Counted from the stretch's first letter, positions 27,400 to 36,626 are shown. The stretch is 64,000 nucleotides of DNA from Methanospirillum lacunae (GCF_046195335.1 NZ_CP176093.1); one strand, 5' to 3'. Notes: a model not told the origin generated them from the letters alone. Made by a program: numbers and translations.

Positions 27400-27726
27400 A
27401 TGAACGCGCAATTTAAGAAAGGCGTTCTGGAGATGTGTGTGCTGGTGTTACTTGGCGAAAAAGATCGGTATGGATATGAACTGGTCCAGGATATCTCACA
27501 TCGGTTCGAGATATCAGAAGGGAGTATTTATCCACTGCTTAGGCGCCTTCGAGATGAGGGGAATGTTGTTACATACCTTCAGGAATCTGCAGAAGGTCCG
27601 GCACGAAAGTATTACTCTCTCACGGCAAAGGGCGGGATAATCAGAGATGAACTTGTTGCTGAATGGCAGGAGTTCATTGTTGCAGTTAACGGCCTGCTGG
27701 AAGGGGTGAGTCATGCAGAAGGATGA
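27400..27726 (+). CDS. PadR-family transcriptional regulator
   Basis: A 108-residue winged-helix regulator. KGVLEMCVLVLLGEKDRYGYELVQDIS, the ISEGSIYPLLRRLRDEG recognition helix and the RKYYSLTAKG wing are the PadR pattern. First gene of a compact operon: its last 14 bases overlap the start of the HAAS-domain gene. In related bacterial loci a PadR, a DUF1700/HAAS protein and toastrack proteins occur together and regulate membrane or cell-envelope stress genes. Here the set continues into an ABC exporter, likely its target. Confidence 0.92.
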   Translation: MNAQFKKGVLEMCVLVLLGEKDRYGYELVQDISHRFEISEGSIYPLLRRLRDEGNVVTYLQESAEGPARKYYSLTAKGGIIRDELVAEWQEFIVAVNGLLEGVSHAEG

Positions 27727-28294
27727 GTACTTATCGCAACTCAGGCAGGCGATACGAGCCCTCCCCGAGGATGAACAGGAAGAGATCCTTGCAGATTATG
27801 ATGAACACTTCAGGATGGGGATCACGGAAGGGAGAACCGAAGTAGAGATAGCATCGGCACTCGGGGATCCCAGATCAATTGGAAAAGAGTACGCAGCAGT
27901 CTCTCTTGTAAACCGTGCCGAAGAGAGCCCTTCTGCCAGAGGCATTGGCAGGGCTGTTCTTGCAACTGTTGGTCTCGGGCTGTTCAACCTGTTTGTAGTC
28001 TTTCTCCCGTTCCTGATCCTGGTACTTATGATCGTCCTTATCCTGATCATTGGATTCTCAATCGCATGTGCCGGCCCATTTCTGGCTGGATATGCTGTGC
28101 TGATCCTTATCGGGGTTCTGCCTATGCAACTGGATACACCTCCTCTGGCAGCAGTATTCTTTGGGATTGGACTTACTTCAGCAGGCCTTCTCATGATCGC
28201 ACTCGATTATTGGTTAACAAGGATCTGCTACCGCCAAACAATCAGATACCTTCGGTGGAATATTGAAGTAATTTCAGGGAAGGAGACGTTATGA
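27713..28294 (+). CDS. HAAS/DUF1700-domain membrane protein
   Basis: A 193-residue protein. Residues 1-65 are a HAAS domain (YLSQLRQAIRALPEDEQEEI, then ALGDPRSIGKEY), which in studied systems contacts PadR regulators. Three to four membrane segments follow (about 83-112, 118-138, 145-165). It overlaps PadR upstream and the next gene by ATGA. Likely a membrane sensor or anti-regulator for the PadR protein. Confidence 0.88.
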   Translation: MQKDEYLSQLRQAIRALPEDEQEEILADYDEHFRMGITEGRTEVEIASALGDPRSIGKEYAAVSLVNRAEESPSARGIGRAVLATVGLGLFNLFVVFLPFLILVLMIVLILIIGFSIACAGPFLAGYAVLILIGVLPMQLDTPPLAAVFFGIGLTSAGLLMIALDYWLTRICYRQTIRYLRWNIEVISGKETL

Positions 28295-29061
28295 ACACTG
28301 GAATCAGATTCCCACCCCTCAGGCAGATTATCATCTGGCTACTCATCATAACAGTAGTATCCTTCGCCATCGGAGCGATTATCGCAGGCATTGAAGGAAA
28401 TTCTTACAGATCAAAATACCAATCCAACGTCACTCCGGTTGAAATTGAATCAGGAACGATCAATCATGCAATCGTAGCCTTGGAGATGGACTCCGGGAGT
28501 ATCAACCTCTCTGAAGATCAATTTACCAGTCTCATATCAGGTAACATATCAGGAGTGCATGCCCAGAAAGGACCTGATATCTCGTACAAAATCACGGATG
28601 AGATCGGCCATATGAACATGAAACAGGAGTCATCCATGTGGCTTGATCCCATATCAAAAGAGGATCAGTGGAATCTTACCCTTGGGCAGAAAGTACCGAC
28701 TTCACTCTCGATCATGATGAATACCGGTGATCTTCGAATAAAGCCAGGAAATGCGAATCTGACCGACCTTTCGATCAAACAGAGTACCGGGGATCTCACC
28801 CTCGATCTCTCTGAATGGAAAGGGACCCACCTTATGGGATCCATTGACGAAGGGATAGGAAGCATGACAATTATTCTTCCTGCATATGCCTCAATTGCAA
28901 CTCATGTTGAGAATGGCATCGGGAGCAGAAGCATATTAGGGCTTGACGGAGAGAAAGGCACGTATTACCATACCGTTCAGGATCGTCAGGCACCGGTGAT
29001 CTCACTATCTGTAAACCAGGGAATCGGAGATCTCACCATGAAGGTAGTACATGAATCCTGA
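28291..29061 (+). CDS. Membrane-anchored toastrack-like (DUF4097/LiaF-type) protein
   Basis: 256 residues: an N-terminal membrane helix (about 13-33), then a beta-rich extracytoplasmic domain in which short strands repeat the pattern -TGDL-I- or -GIGSM-I- (for example NTGDLRIKPGNANLTDLSI, QSTGDLTLDLS, GIGSMTIILP, GIGDLTMKV). This is the toastrack fold associated with PadR/HAAS and Lia systems. Probably a surface sensor or scaffold for the exporter encoded downstream. Confidence 0.75.
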   Translation: MNTGIRFPPLRQIIIWLLIITVVSFAIGAIIAGIEGNSYRSKYQSNVTPVEIESGTINHAIVALEMDSGSINLSEDQFTSLISGNISGVHAQKGPDISYKITDEIGHMNMKQESSMWLDPISKEDQWNLTLGQKVPTSLSIMMNTGDLRIKPGNANLTDLSIKQSTGDLTLDLSEWKGTHLMGSIDEGIGSMTIILPAYASIATHVENGIGSRSILGLDGEKGTYYHTVQDRQAPVISLSVNQGIGDLTMKVVHES

Positions 29062-29106
29062 ATATCTGGAGGATATTCTCCTCAAAAAACTCACGATGGA
29101 GAATAT

Positions 29107-29412
29107 ATGACCGATCCGGTAGTCAAAGCAGGAGTCCTGATAATCCTACTCATACTCCTGACCTTTGTCTGGACGTATCCCCTGTACAGGGCCGAAATCA
29201 AGAGGGACATACGGTTCCTCTCATTCAAGGCGTTTGTACATATCACCACCGCACTAGTGCTGTTCGGGCTTGCAGTTGCTAACTGGAATCTTGACGCCTC
29301 TCATGTGCTGAATATGATATGCGGCGTTTTCCTCCTGCACGAAGGTGTTGTAACGATATTGAACATGTACGAAGATATGAAAAGATTACCAATCCGGGAG
29401 AAAGGCATGTAG
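29107..29412 (+). CDS. Small three-helix membrane protein
   Basis: A 101-residue protein with three membrane segments (about 7-25, 38-58 and 63-85) separated by a charged YRAEIKRDIRF loop. Same strand and 45 bases after the toastrack gene. No family recognised; it is likely a subunit or chaperone of the surrounding membrane system. Confidence 0.7.
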   Translation: MTDPVVKAGVLIILLILLTFVWTYPLYRAEIKRDIRFLSFKAFVHITTALVLFGLAVANWNLDASHVLNMICGVFLLHEGVVTILNMYEDMKRLPIREKGM

Positions 29413-29482
29413 TCATGCTGTATCATCCACCCTTTAAGAAACGACAATTGACCATCACAATTCAAACATCTATCAAAGATCT

Positions 29483-30748
29483 ATGATCAGAAAGAATTCA
29501 AATCGCTGCACTATATCATGGAAATTCGCCTTGTTTATCCTGTGTGGGCTGATACTAATCAATCTACCCGCTTCAGCCGCAGGTGACACACCCCAGGTAC
29601 CATCGGTGATCATCCAAGATTACAAAGTTACGCCTACAGTTCTTACACCGGGAGAGAAAGGAACACTTACAGTTACATTAAAATCAGTAACTTCAGGAAC
29701 AAAAACAAGTTCAGTCACATCAGGGAGTGATACAACTTCACTCAGTTCACCGGTGATTCCTTACATCGATTCTGTCACATTCAAAAGTAAGGATATTGAC
29801 CTCCTCAGTACAGACTCTAAATTTGAAGGAAACATCGGACCTGATCAGGCGATACCGGTAACATTCTACATTCAGGCACCCCAGAAAACCGGTTTGTATT
29901 TCCCTGAGATCTGGATTCGGGTACGGGACGGGCAGAGCCTTAAATATCCGGTTCCAGTCAACGTCGGCACCCAACTCTCTGTCCTTCGAACACCCACTCT
30001 CTCACTGGAAAACTCATTCCCATCCATGGTCAAACCGGGAACAAAGATCGACGGCAATATCACAATAAAAAATGAAGGTTCAAGTCAGGCTGACAACATT
30101 CAGGTAATGATAAACGGAACCCCTCCATCTGTTATTGCATCAGGAATCAGTTCATTCCAGATAGAACAACTCGCAGCTGGCCAGTCAGTTACCCGTGATC
30201 TCTCTCTGCTCGTGGACAAAAATATTCAGGCAGGACTTGTGGAAGTCCCTGTCAGAATGAAATATGCCCAGATTGATGGCTCATCTGTAGAACAACTTGG
30301 CAGCATAGGTATCGACGTCAGGGGAAATGCTGAACTCGGAATCACTGCAGTTGAGACCACCCCAAGCAGAGTCTCACAGAAACAGGCATTCGATCTGATG
30401 ATACGGGTGCAGAACACCGGAACTGGTGATGCAAAGGCTGTCTCGGCAAAGATCGATCTGCCGATTGTCGGAACTAAAGAGGCATTTGTCGGAAAGATAA
30501 AACCTGGAAACGATGCTCCGGCAACCTTTATCCTTGAAGGAGCACCGGCTGGGGATTACAAGTACAAGGCTATAATAACCTGGACCGATGACTGGGGAGA
30601 GCACTCATTCACCCGTGAACTTTCACAAGGCATTCCGGGATCTGATGATTCAGGCTCAACAATACTAGGTGTTATCATTCTGGTCGTTATCGGTGCTGGA
30701 GTTTTCTGGTACTGGCGCAGGAAGAATAACCCGGATGAGATGGAATGA
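29483..30748 (+). CDS. Exported CARDB/S-layer-like protein with C-terminal anchor (COG1361 type)
   Basis: 421 residues: signal peptide (about 14-33), a VIIQDYKVTPTVLTPGEKGTLTV domain, then two CARDB-like beta domains around residues 170-270 and 280-375 (IKNEGSSQADNIQVMING, VQNTGTGDAKAVSAKI), and a C-terminal membrane helix (about 395-413) with a basic end. In archaea this architecture commonly precedes MacB-type transporter genes. The next gene starts within its stop codon (ATGA), so the protein is probably an accessory of the exporter. Confidence 0.85.
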   Translation: MIRKNSNRCTISWKFALFILCGLILINLPASAAGDTPQVPSVIIQDYKVTPTVLTPGEKGTLTVTLKSVTSGTKTSSVTSGSDTTSLSSPVIPYIDSVTFKSKDIDLLSTDSKFEGNIGPDQAIPVTFYIQAPQKTGLYFPEIWIRVRDGQSLKYPVPVNVGTQLSVLRTPTLSLENSFPSMVKPGTKIDGNITIKNEGSSQADNIQVMINGTPPSVIASGISSFQIEQLAAGQSVTRDLSLLVDKNIQAGLVEVPVRMKYAQIDGSSVEQLGSIGIDVRGNAELGITAVETTPSRVSQKQAFDLMIRVQNTGTGDAKAVSAKIDLPIVGTKEAFVGKIKPGNDAPATFILEGAPAGDYKYKAIITWTDDWGEHSFTRELSQGIPGSDDSGSTILGVIILVVIGAGVFWYWRRKNNPDEME

Positions 30749-31953
30749 GTCTGCAGCACCTGAAAGTATCATTCTTCCTCGCTATCCGGGGATTATCACG
30801 GGGAAGCAGAGGAAGTCTCTACCTCTCCATCCTCATCATCGCGATGGTCTTTACAAACATGATCTTCATGTCCTCTATCATCATGGGGGTCATCAAGAAT
30901 TCTGAGCGATCGATCATAGAGTACCAGACCGGCAACATTCTTGTCGAAACTAAAGATAATGAGCAGTACATCGAGGACGTGAGTAGTCTTTTAGATAAAC
31001 TAAACAGGATTCCCGGAGTCATCAGGGCATCAGCCCATTATTCGATGGGAGCTACACTAAAAAATGAGGGAAACCGGATAGGAGGAACTGTCACTGCGAT
31101 TCGTCCTGATGACGAGCGTATGGTTACCGGGACCTGGAAAAAGATGAAAGAAGGAGAATACCTCTCTGATGGTGAGACAGGTGAGGTAATCATTGGTATC
31201 CAGACAGCCGGTCACAAAGACAAGAATGAGGATATGGGTTCCTCACTTGGATATGTCAGAACCGGAGACCCGGTCACCATCGAATATACAAACGGGGTAA
31301 CCCGTGAATATCGAGTAAAAGGGATCTTTGAGACCCGTTCTTATCAGGCAGATATGGATGTCTTTGTCACCTGGAACGAGATGGAGAGTGTACTTGGCCA
31401 TCCGATTGACAGATCTACCGGCCTCATCATAAAAACCTCGCCTGATCTTCCTGAAGCACAGGTTAAGCAGACAATCTTACGGTTTGGAGTCCAGGAGAAG
31501 GTAAAGACATGGCAGGATCTTCTTGAAGAAGCATTTGGCAGGGCAATTCAGAGTTTTTCAATTATCAACAGTGTTACCGTTATCGTCAGCCTGGTCATCG
31601 CTATCGTAGTTCTCTTTATCGTCATCATGATCAAGACCTTGAACAGTCGTCGCCAGATCGGTGTTCTCAAGGCAATCGGTGTTGAAAAGAGTATCATCAT
31701 CAACAACTACCTTTTCCAGGTTCTCCTGCTCACGACTGCCGGTACCATCCTTGGAGTCTGCATTGTTGAGGGAATGGTCGGACTGCTCACTTTATACCCA
31801 ATCAAATTCCCTGACGGCGATGTCACCCCCTATGCCAGCGCTTCAGATCTCATCACAAACACAATCCTACTCTACATTGCGGCAGCCATTGCCGGGTATA
31901 TACCAGCATGGCGTGTGGCAAGTGAGGACATAATGACTGCAATGCGGGCCTGA
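30745..31953 (+). CDS. MacB/FtsX-type ABC transporter permease
   Basis: 402 residues. N-terminal membrane helix (about 25-48), a large extracytoplasmic MacB_PCD-like domain (about 50-265), and a C-terminal FtsX domain with three membrane helices (about 275-302, 325-350, 370-392), including the LKAIGVEKSIIINNYLFQ coupling segment. Works with the ATPase directly downstream. Such transporters move lipoproteins, peptides or small amphiphiles, or act mechanically; the cargo here is unknown. Confidence 0.92.
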   Translation: MSLQHLKVSFFLAIRGLSRGSRGSLYLSILIIAMVFTNMIFMSSIIMGVIKNSERSIIEYQTGNILVETKDNEQYIEDVSSLLDKLNRIPGVIRASAHYSMGATLKNEGNRIGGTVTAIRPDDERMVTGTWKKMKEGEYLSDGETGEVIIGIQTAGHKDKNEDMGSSLGYVRTGDPVTIEYTNGVTREYRVKGIFETRSYQADMDVFVTWNEMESVLGHPIDRSTGLIIKTSPDLPEAQVKQTILRFGVQEKVKTWQDLLEEAFGRAIQSFSIINSVTVIVSLVIAIVVLFIVIMIKTLNSRRQIGVLKAIGVEKSIIINNYLFQVLLLTTAGTILGVCIVEGMVGLLTLYPIKFPDGDVTPYASASDLITNTILLYIAAAIAGYIPAWRVASEDIMTAMRA

Positions 31954-31955
31954 TT

Positions 31956-32666
31956 ATGATCGAGATAACGGACCTCTCAAAAGTATATGAAATGGGAAAA
32001 GTGACTGTTGACGCTCTCAAGAACGTAACCCTCTCTATCAAAAAGGGTGAATTTGTCGGGATCATGGGTGCATCAGGATCAGGCAAATCAACACTTCTTC
32101 ACATGATTGGCCTTCTCGATACACCAACAAGTGGGAAGATCCTTATCGGTGGCATAGATGTATCAACTCTTACAGAGCAACAGAAATCCAGATTCAGGTT
32201 GAAGAGACTCGGGTATGTTTTTCAGGATTATGCCCTGATGCCTGAACTAACCGTGGAGGAGAATGTCTACCTCACATCTATGGTAAGGGGTACCAGCGAG
32301 AAAGAGTACCTGTCCCAGACAAAGGAGATTTTAACGCGTGTCGGACTTTGGCATCGCCACAATGCCCTGCAGAGTGAACTATCAGGCGGTCAGCAGCAAA
32401 GGGTTTCTATCGCTCGTGCTGTTGTAAACAGACCTGAAATCCTGTTTGCTGATGAACCCTGTGCAAACCTGGATACAGAAAGCTCCAGAAACGTGCTTGA
32501 TCTCTTTAGACAGATCAATCATGAGCTCCAACAGACAATCGTGATGGTCTCTCATGAAGAGTGGCACATGGAATACTTCGACCGGGTGATCATCCTGCGT
32601 GACGGGAAAATAATTTCTGATGGTCCGCCAGTACTCCATGAACGGACAAGTACCCTTCAATCTTGA
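31956..32666 (+). CDS. MacB/LolD-type ABC transporter ATP-binding protein
   Basis: 236-residue ATPase. Walker A GASGSGKST near 40, Q-loop FQDYALMPELTVEEN, signature LSGGQQQRVSIARA, Walker B EILFADEPCANLD and a switch His in VSHEEW. It starts two bases after the permease stop. It ends the operon that begins with PadR. All catalytic residues are present except that the usual DEPTG is DEPCA, which is tolerated. Confidence 0.95.
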   Translation: MIEITDLSKVYEMGKVTVDALKNVTLSIKKGEFVGIMGASGSGKSTLLHMIGLLDTPTSGKILIGGIDVSTLTEQQKSRFRLKRLGYVFQDYALMPELTVEENVYLTSMVRGTSEKEYLSQTKEILTRVGLWHRHNALQSELSGGQQQRVSIARAVVNRPEILFADEPCANLDTESSRNVLDLFRQINHELQQTIVMVSHEEWHMEYFDRVIILRDGKIISDGPPVLHERTSTLQS

Positions 32667-32790
32667 AACGCGGGATATTGAGCATACCCACTTTTTTCAT
32701 TCATATACTAAAATAAAGAAAGCATCGCAATTTTACATCGATTTGATAATAATCATATTAAAGGGACAGATGCAACATGAAGTGGTTATT

Positions 32791-33303
32791 ATGGATCGTA
32801 AAATGTTCATTATTGCAGCAGTATTATCCTGCTGTCTCATCTTCTCAGTAGTGTCGGCAACAACCACCACCCCGGCAGGTAACGCAACCAATGTTACCAA
32901 GGTTGTAAAAACCACCACACCGACCACTACATCTACCGGAAACGTCACCAGCACTGCAAAGATTGCACAACCAACCCAGCCAGCCAACACAACAACTGTT
33001 GCAAAAATCCTGACCGCACCAAAGGTAATCTCAATTACACCAAGTTCAGGAACTCTCGGAAACAAGGTCGCATTCAACGTGACAGGTTCAGATTTTGACA
33101 AGACTGCCAAGGTATACCTTGAGACAGAAGTCAAAAACAAGACCAAGACCATTGAAGCTGCAAAGAATACTGTAGTATCCAATTCACTCATCAGTGGAAA
33201 CTTCAAGATGCCAACCAATGTGCCAGCAGGTGACTGGAACGTAGTTGTCAAGCAGAATGGAAAGGAAAGCTCAACACCAGTGAAATTTACAATTAAAGAA
33301 TAA
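32791..33303 (+). CDS. Exported Thr-rich IPT/TIG-domain protein
   Basis: 170 residues from ATG 32791: signal peptide (RKMFIIAAVLSCCLIFSVVSA), a Thr/Asn-rich linker of about 55 residues with repeated Ala-Asn-Thr-Thr wording and several N-x-T sequons, then an IPT/TIG immunoglobulin-like domain (PKVISITPSSGTLGNKVAFNVTGS to PVKFTIKE). It is probably a glycosylated surface protein. ATG 32770 is an alternative start; the much longer upstream frame overlaps the ABC gene and is not used. Its own TATA-like AT stretch near 32750 suggests separate transcription. Confidence 0.8.
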   Translation: MDRKMFIIAAVLSCCLIFSVVSATTTTPAGNATNVTKVVKTTTPTTTSTGNVTSTAKIAQPTQPANTTTVAKILTAPKVISITPSSGTLGNKVAFNVTGSDFDKTAKVYLETEVKNKTKTIEAAKNTVVSNSLISGNFKMPTNVPAGDWNVVVKQNGKESSTPVKFTIKE

Positions 33304-33332
33304 TAAGAACCCCAATATCCGGGATCCTATAC

Positions 33333-33339
33333 TTTTTTT
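33333..33339 (+). terminator. T7 run after the TIG-protein gene
   Basis: Seven T about 30 bases after the stop, preceded by a small ATCC-G-GGAT stem. Confidence 0.4.
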
Positions 33340-33386
33340 CTGCGATTGTGCAAATCCCATTTCAATTATAAGGAAGCAATGCCATC

Positions 33387-33959
33387 TTACAATGTCACAG
33401 GGTAATGCGGATAATCCATCTGTTTCTGGATCGTCTCTCTCACCTGCCGACCAGCAATCAGTTCTGTGATATATAGACCAAGATCTATTGCAGCAGTTAC
33501 TCCTCCTGCAGTGATAATCTTTCCATCAGGAACTATTCGATCTTCCAGGACATCCCGGGCAAAGTGCCTTAAAACAGGCTGCATTGCAGGATGTGTTGTA
33601 ACTTTGCGATCACGAAGAAGACCTGCAGCTCCAAGGAGAAGAACTCCGCCACAGACTGCGGCAATGGTTGTATCCTGACCAACTGTAGAGATCCATTGGA
33701 GGAATTCAGAATTCTTCATGAGATCCTTCACTCCGTCGCCTCCGGGTATGACTACATAGTCATATAAAGTGAAATCTGTACAGATATCATCTGGTATCAT
33801 GACAAGCCCTTCTGAGGATCTGATCTGGTCTGTATGGGAAGAAACCACATATTCTAAATCAGGGCAAAATCCCATGGTTTTAAGACGAGAGATCGGATCA
33901 TAGAGTCCGGCAAAATCAAGGAGTGTAACGTTATCGTAAAGAACAAATGCGATCTTCAT
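33387..33959 (-). CDS. DJ-1/PfpI-family protein
   Basis: A 190-residue class I glutamine amidotransferase-like protein. The nucleophile elbow AAVCGGVLLLGAAGLL (Cys near residue 100) and the VIPGGDG turn near 72 are family hallmarks; AGGVTAAIDLGLYI near 150 is typical of the AraC-associated/isonitrile hydratase-like branch (ThiJ). Function in that branch varies (glyoxalase, hydratase, regulator); none can be fixed here. Convergent with the TIG-protein gene. Confidence 0.88.
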   Translation of the reverse strand: MKIAFVLYDNVTLLDFAGLYDPISRLKTMGFCPDLEYVVSSHTDQIRSSEGLVMIPDDICTDFTLYDYVVIPGGDGVKDLMKNSEFLQWISTVGQDTTIAAVCGGVLLLGAAGLLRDRKVTTHPAMQPVLRHFARDVLEDRIVPDGKIITAGGVTAAIDLGLYITELIAGRQVRETIQKQMDYPHYPVTL

Positions 33960-34059
33960 ACTTCAAACCTGACATTTTAGAGGTTGGATGCTCAAAGCAA
34001 AGTACATACCTCACAAACTGGAACCAAAGATAATGTAGCATCACCACCAATTAAGAATC

Positions 34060-34548
34060 ATGAAGATCCCATCACTTCATTCACTTCTCCTTCTGATTGG
34101 CTGCATCGTCCTACCACTTTTAATCGGAGCTTTAGGATCAGTTATTACAACATCTTCAATCCCAATCTGGTACAACACACTCACAAAACCCTGGTTCACC
34201 CCTCCAAACTGGGTATTTGCACCGATATGGACAATACTCTACTGTATGATGGGCGTTTCCCTGTGGCTTATCATCAAAGACGGATTTAAGAATAATGAGG
34301 TCAAAAGAGGCGTAATTTGTTTTGGAGCACAATTACTACTCAATTTTCTTTGGACTATTGCTTTCTTTGGGATGAGATCCCCGGCAATGGGGTTAGTCGT
34401 AATTATCGCACTCCTATACCTTATCGGCCTTACAATTCAGATATTTAAAAATATTTCAAGTCCTGCAGCATATCTTTTCATCCCTTATTTCTGCTGGACA
34501 TGTTGTGCAACCGTACTCAATGCAGCAGTATTTCTCCTGAATATGTAA
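34060..34548 (+). CDS. tspO: TspO/MBR family membrane protein
   Basis: 162 residues with five membrane helices and the TspO signature: WYNTLTKPWFTPPNW near residues 40-54, WTILYCMMGVSLWLI, and NFLWTIAFFG near 95-105. The family binds porphyrins and affects tetrapyrrole or stress responses. It ends with CWTCCATVLNAAVFLLN, the usual helix 5. Monocistronic by spacing. Confidence 0.92.
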   Translation: MKIPSLHSLLLLIGCIVLPLLIGALGSVITTSSIPIWYNTLTKPWFTPPNWVFAPIWTILYCMMGVSLWLIIKDGFKNNEVKRGVICFGAQLLLNFLWTIAFFGMRSPAMGLVVIIALLYLIGLTIQIFKNISSPAAYLFIPYFCWTCCATVLNAAVFLLNM

Positions 34549-34659
34549 AAACATACTAAAATACGAAAATCGCAATACCTAAAACTTCAGGGGAATAATT
34601 AGTATAGAAATGGTTTATTCATATAATGATTTAACAAAAGGAAATCATAAACATAACAC

Positions 34660-35832
34660 TTGGATGACAATTCCCATTTGTACGATACAGTAATGCCAGG
34701 GAATTTATCATCAGGCAACGATATTGTTTCATATTCCAATTTACGGCGAAACAATATCATTGCTGCATTAATAACGTGCTTTCTTATCTTTTTCTTCACC
34801 AGTCATGGAACCGGATCAATAACCTCAATAATTACAAGCGGAATCTTGGCAATTTTTGGAGGAACAATCACCTACTCCATACTTACTACTAGAATAATTT
34901 CACGGTTCAGACTGGGAATCTATGTATTAATGGGTATTTTATTCACAATTTCATTTTCAATTGAACATATTGTGTCCAGGGGTAGTATCTTATTAAGCCA
35001 GTCAGTAATTACTGCAGGGACCACCCCAATTTGTCCAATAACCATCCCGTTTGTTTCGATTCCACTTGTTTTGACAGGAAAGATGATCTTTCCCTCCACC
35101 GTTGCAGCACTAATAAGTATCCTTCTTCTCTGGCTTGCAATGATCATTCTACTTGGAAGAGGATGGTGCTCATGGATATGTTTCTTCGGATGGATCAGTC
35201 AGTTTTTTGCTGCACTTCCCAAGAAACCTTTAATCAGACTTGATACTGTTCCAAAATGGGCAAAAATGCTCCCATATGCCCTCATGCTATTTTTTATTCT
35301 CATTGCATTGGTAACGTTTTCACCGGTCTTCTGTTCATGGGTATGCCCACTCAGAATTGTATATGATCCACCAATGGTGACTTCTTCAATTGAATGGATT
35401 CAGGCACTTATCTTTGTTATTGGAGGGTTTGTTTTATTAATTGCAGGACCATTCCTCACAAAAAAACGGCTCTATTGTAGTCTTGTATGTCCCCTTCTTC
35501 CAGCAAATGCACTTGTGGGAATTGTCAGTCCATTCAGGGTGAAAGTAGATCATGAAAAATGCATCAACTGTGGCCTCTGCGTAAAGACCTGCGATGTCTT
35601 TGCTATTACTACAGAAAAGTCAGAAAAACCTGAACCAACAATCGAATGTGTCAGGTGTGGTCATTGTATGGATAAATGCCCAAAAGGAGCAATCGACTAC
35701 ACTCTTACTGGAACAACTACTCAGGCTCGTACATTGTTCATTATCCTGGCGGTTACATTCTGTATCATGATGGCATACACATTTGCCATGGCCATTGAGG
35801 TCTTTCTCCTCACTGGGGGGATTTCATCATGA
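34660..35832 (+). CDS. NapH-like membrane polyferredoxin
   Basis: Predicted membrane electron-transfer protein with about six helices and cysteine motifs CSWIC, CSWVCP and CSLVCP on the membrane-proximal faces, as in NapH/MauN. The C-terminal part (about residues 295-350) carries two 4Fe-4S ferredoxin motifs: CINCGLCVKTCDV and CVRCGHCMDKCPKGA. A further helix ends the protein. The start is uncertain: TTG 34660 or ATG 34693, neither with a strong ribosome binding site. The next two genes are coupled to it. Confidence 0.88.
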   Translation: MDDNSHLYDTVMPGNLSSGNDIVSYSNLRRNNIIAALITCFLIFFFTSHGTGSITSIITSGILAIFGGTITYSILTTRIISRFRLGIYVLMGILFTISFSIEHIVSRGSILLSQSVITAGTTPICPITIPFVSIPLVLTGKMIFPSTVAALISILLLWLAMIILLGRGWCSWICFFGWISQFFAALPKKPLIRLDTVPKWAKMLPYALMLFFILIALVTFSPVFCSWVCPLRIVYDPPMVTSSIEWIQALIFVIGGFVLLIAGPFLTKKRLYCSLVCPLLPANALVGIVSPFRVKVDHEKCINCGLCVKTCDVFAITTEKSEKPEPTIECVRCGHCMDKCPKGAIDYTLTGTTTQARTLFIILAVTFCIMMAYTFAMAIEVFLLTGGISS

Positions 35833-35936
35833 TCACGTTTTCAAACAAGGAAACAGTGAGGAGAATTCTTGCATATATTTACCTGATTGTAATTTTTATA
35901 ATAACAGTCACCATGCTTATGAAAATACATTCATGA
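35829..35936 (+). CDS. 35-residue single-helix membrane peptide
   Basis: ATG overlaps the stop of the polyferredoxin gene (ATGA) and the stop is followed by GAGGAG and the next gene's ATG. The peptide is a basic N-terminus (FSNKETVRR) followed by one hydrophobic helix (about residues 13-31) and a short KIHS end. The tight fit between two genes and the protein-like pattern support a real small subunit. No family recognised. Confidence 0.65.
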   Translation: MITFSNKETVRRILAYIYLIVIFIITVTMLMKIHS

Positions 35937-35946
35937 GGAGATACTG

Positions 35947-36555
35947 ATGATTGAGACCATCGCATCAGGTATCCTTCTCGGATTATCCACGGGCCTCTTC
36001 TGTCTTGCATCCTGTGCTCCAATCATGGTACCATTCATGCTTGGAGAGAAAAGAAACCTTAAAAAAATAGTGTCCACGACAATAAATCTATCAATAGGCA
36101 GACTTTGTGCATATATCCTAATCGGAACTGCAGTAGGAATATTCGCGGCTAACCTGGAAGAAAACCTATTCCACAAAATTGGAGGAGCTGCATTAGTGCT
36201 GGTTTCAGTACTACTATTGCTATACACATTCAGCCTAATCCCAATCCACCCACGTTTTTGCGGCTGCAACCCAAAAATCCAATCAAATATTCCAGTGTTA
36301 TTCGGATTCCTAACCGGGATAAATATATGTCCTCCATTCCTTCTTGCGATAAGTTATGCCATCTCACTCGGAAATCTGCTAGGTAGTATACTTTTATTTC
36401 TTGGATTTTTTATTGGGACATCCATTTATCTTGTGCTTCTCATCCCTGTTGGATACGTAGGAAAGTATGAAAATTTCAGAGTTGTAGGAAGAATCACGGC
36501 AATACTTTCTTCAATCGTATTCTTCTTTGTCGGAATAGGCTATATCGTTGGATAA
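35947..36555 (+). CDS. CcdA/SafE-like (UreH_2) six-helix membrane protein
   Basis: 202 residues with six membrane segments. Cysteines cluster at CLASCAP (first helix), RFCGCNP (middle loop) and INICPP (fourth helix), the placement seen in CcdA-type thiol transporters and in TauE/SafE-UreH relatives. Annotated in databases as sulfite exporter or cytochrome biogenesis protein; thiol-disulfide transfer is the better guess given the cysteines and the polyferredoxin upstream. GAGGAG precedes the ATG. Confidence 0.82.
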   Translation: MIETIASGILLGLSTGLFCLASCAPIMVPFMLGEKRNLKKIVSTTINLSIGRLCAYILIGTAVGIFAANLEENLFHKIGGAALVLVSVLLLLYTFSLIPIHPRFCGCNPKIQSNIPVLFGFLTGINICPPFLLAISYAISLGNLLGSILLFLGFFIGTSIYLVLLIPVGYVGKYENFRVVGRITAILSSIVFFFVGIGYIVG

Positions 36556-36626
36556 ACCTATTTTGCAACCCTAAAAACCATTCCCTATAAAAGACTAACC
36601 AGGGCAATAAAACTAGAATAAAAAAT

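Noticed and set aside
32620..32790. N-terminal extension of the IPT/TIG protein
   Set aside because: It overlaps the end of the ABC ATPase gene and would bury the signal peptide; ATG 32791 gives a normal exported protein.
35947..36555. Firm assignment as sulfite exporter
   Set aside because: TauE/SafE naming is broad; the cysteine placement and polyferredoxin neighbour fit thiol transfer at least as well, so only the fold is called.
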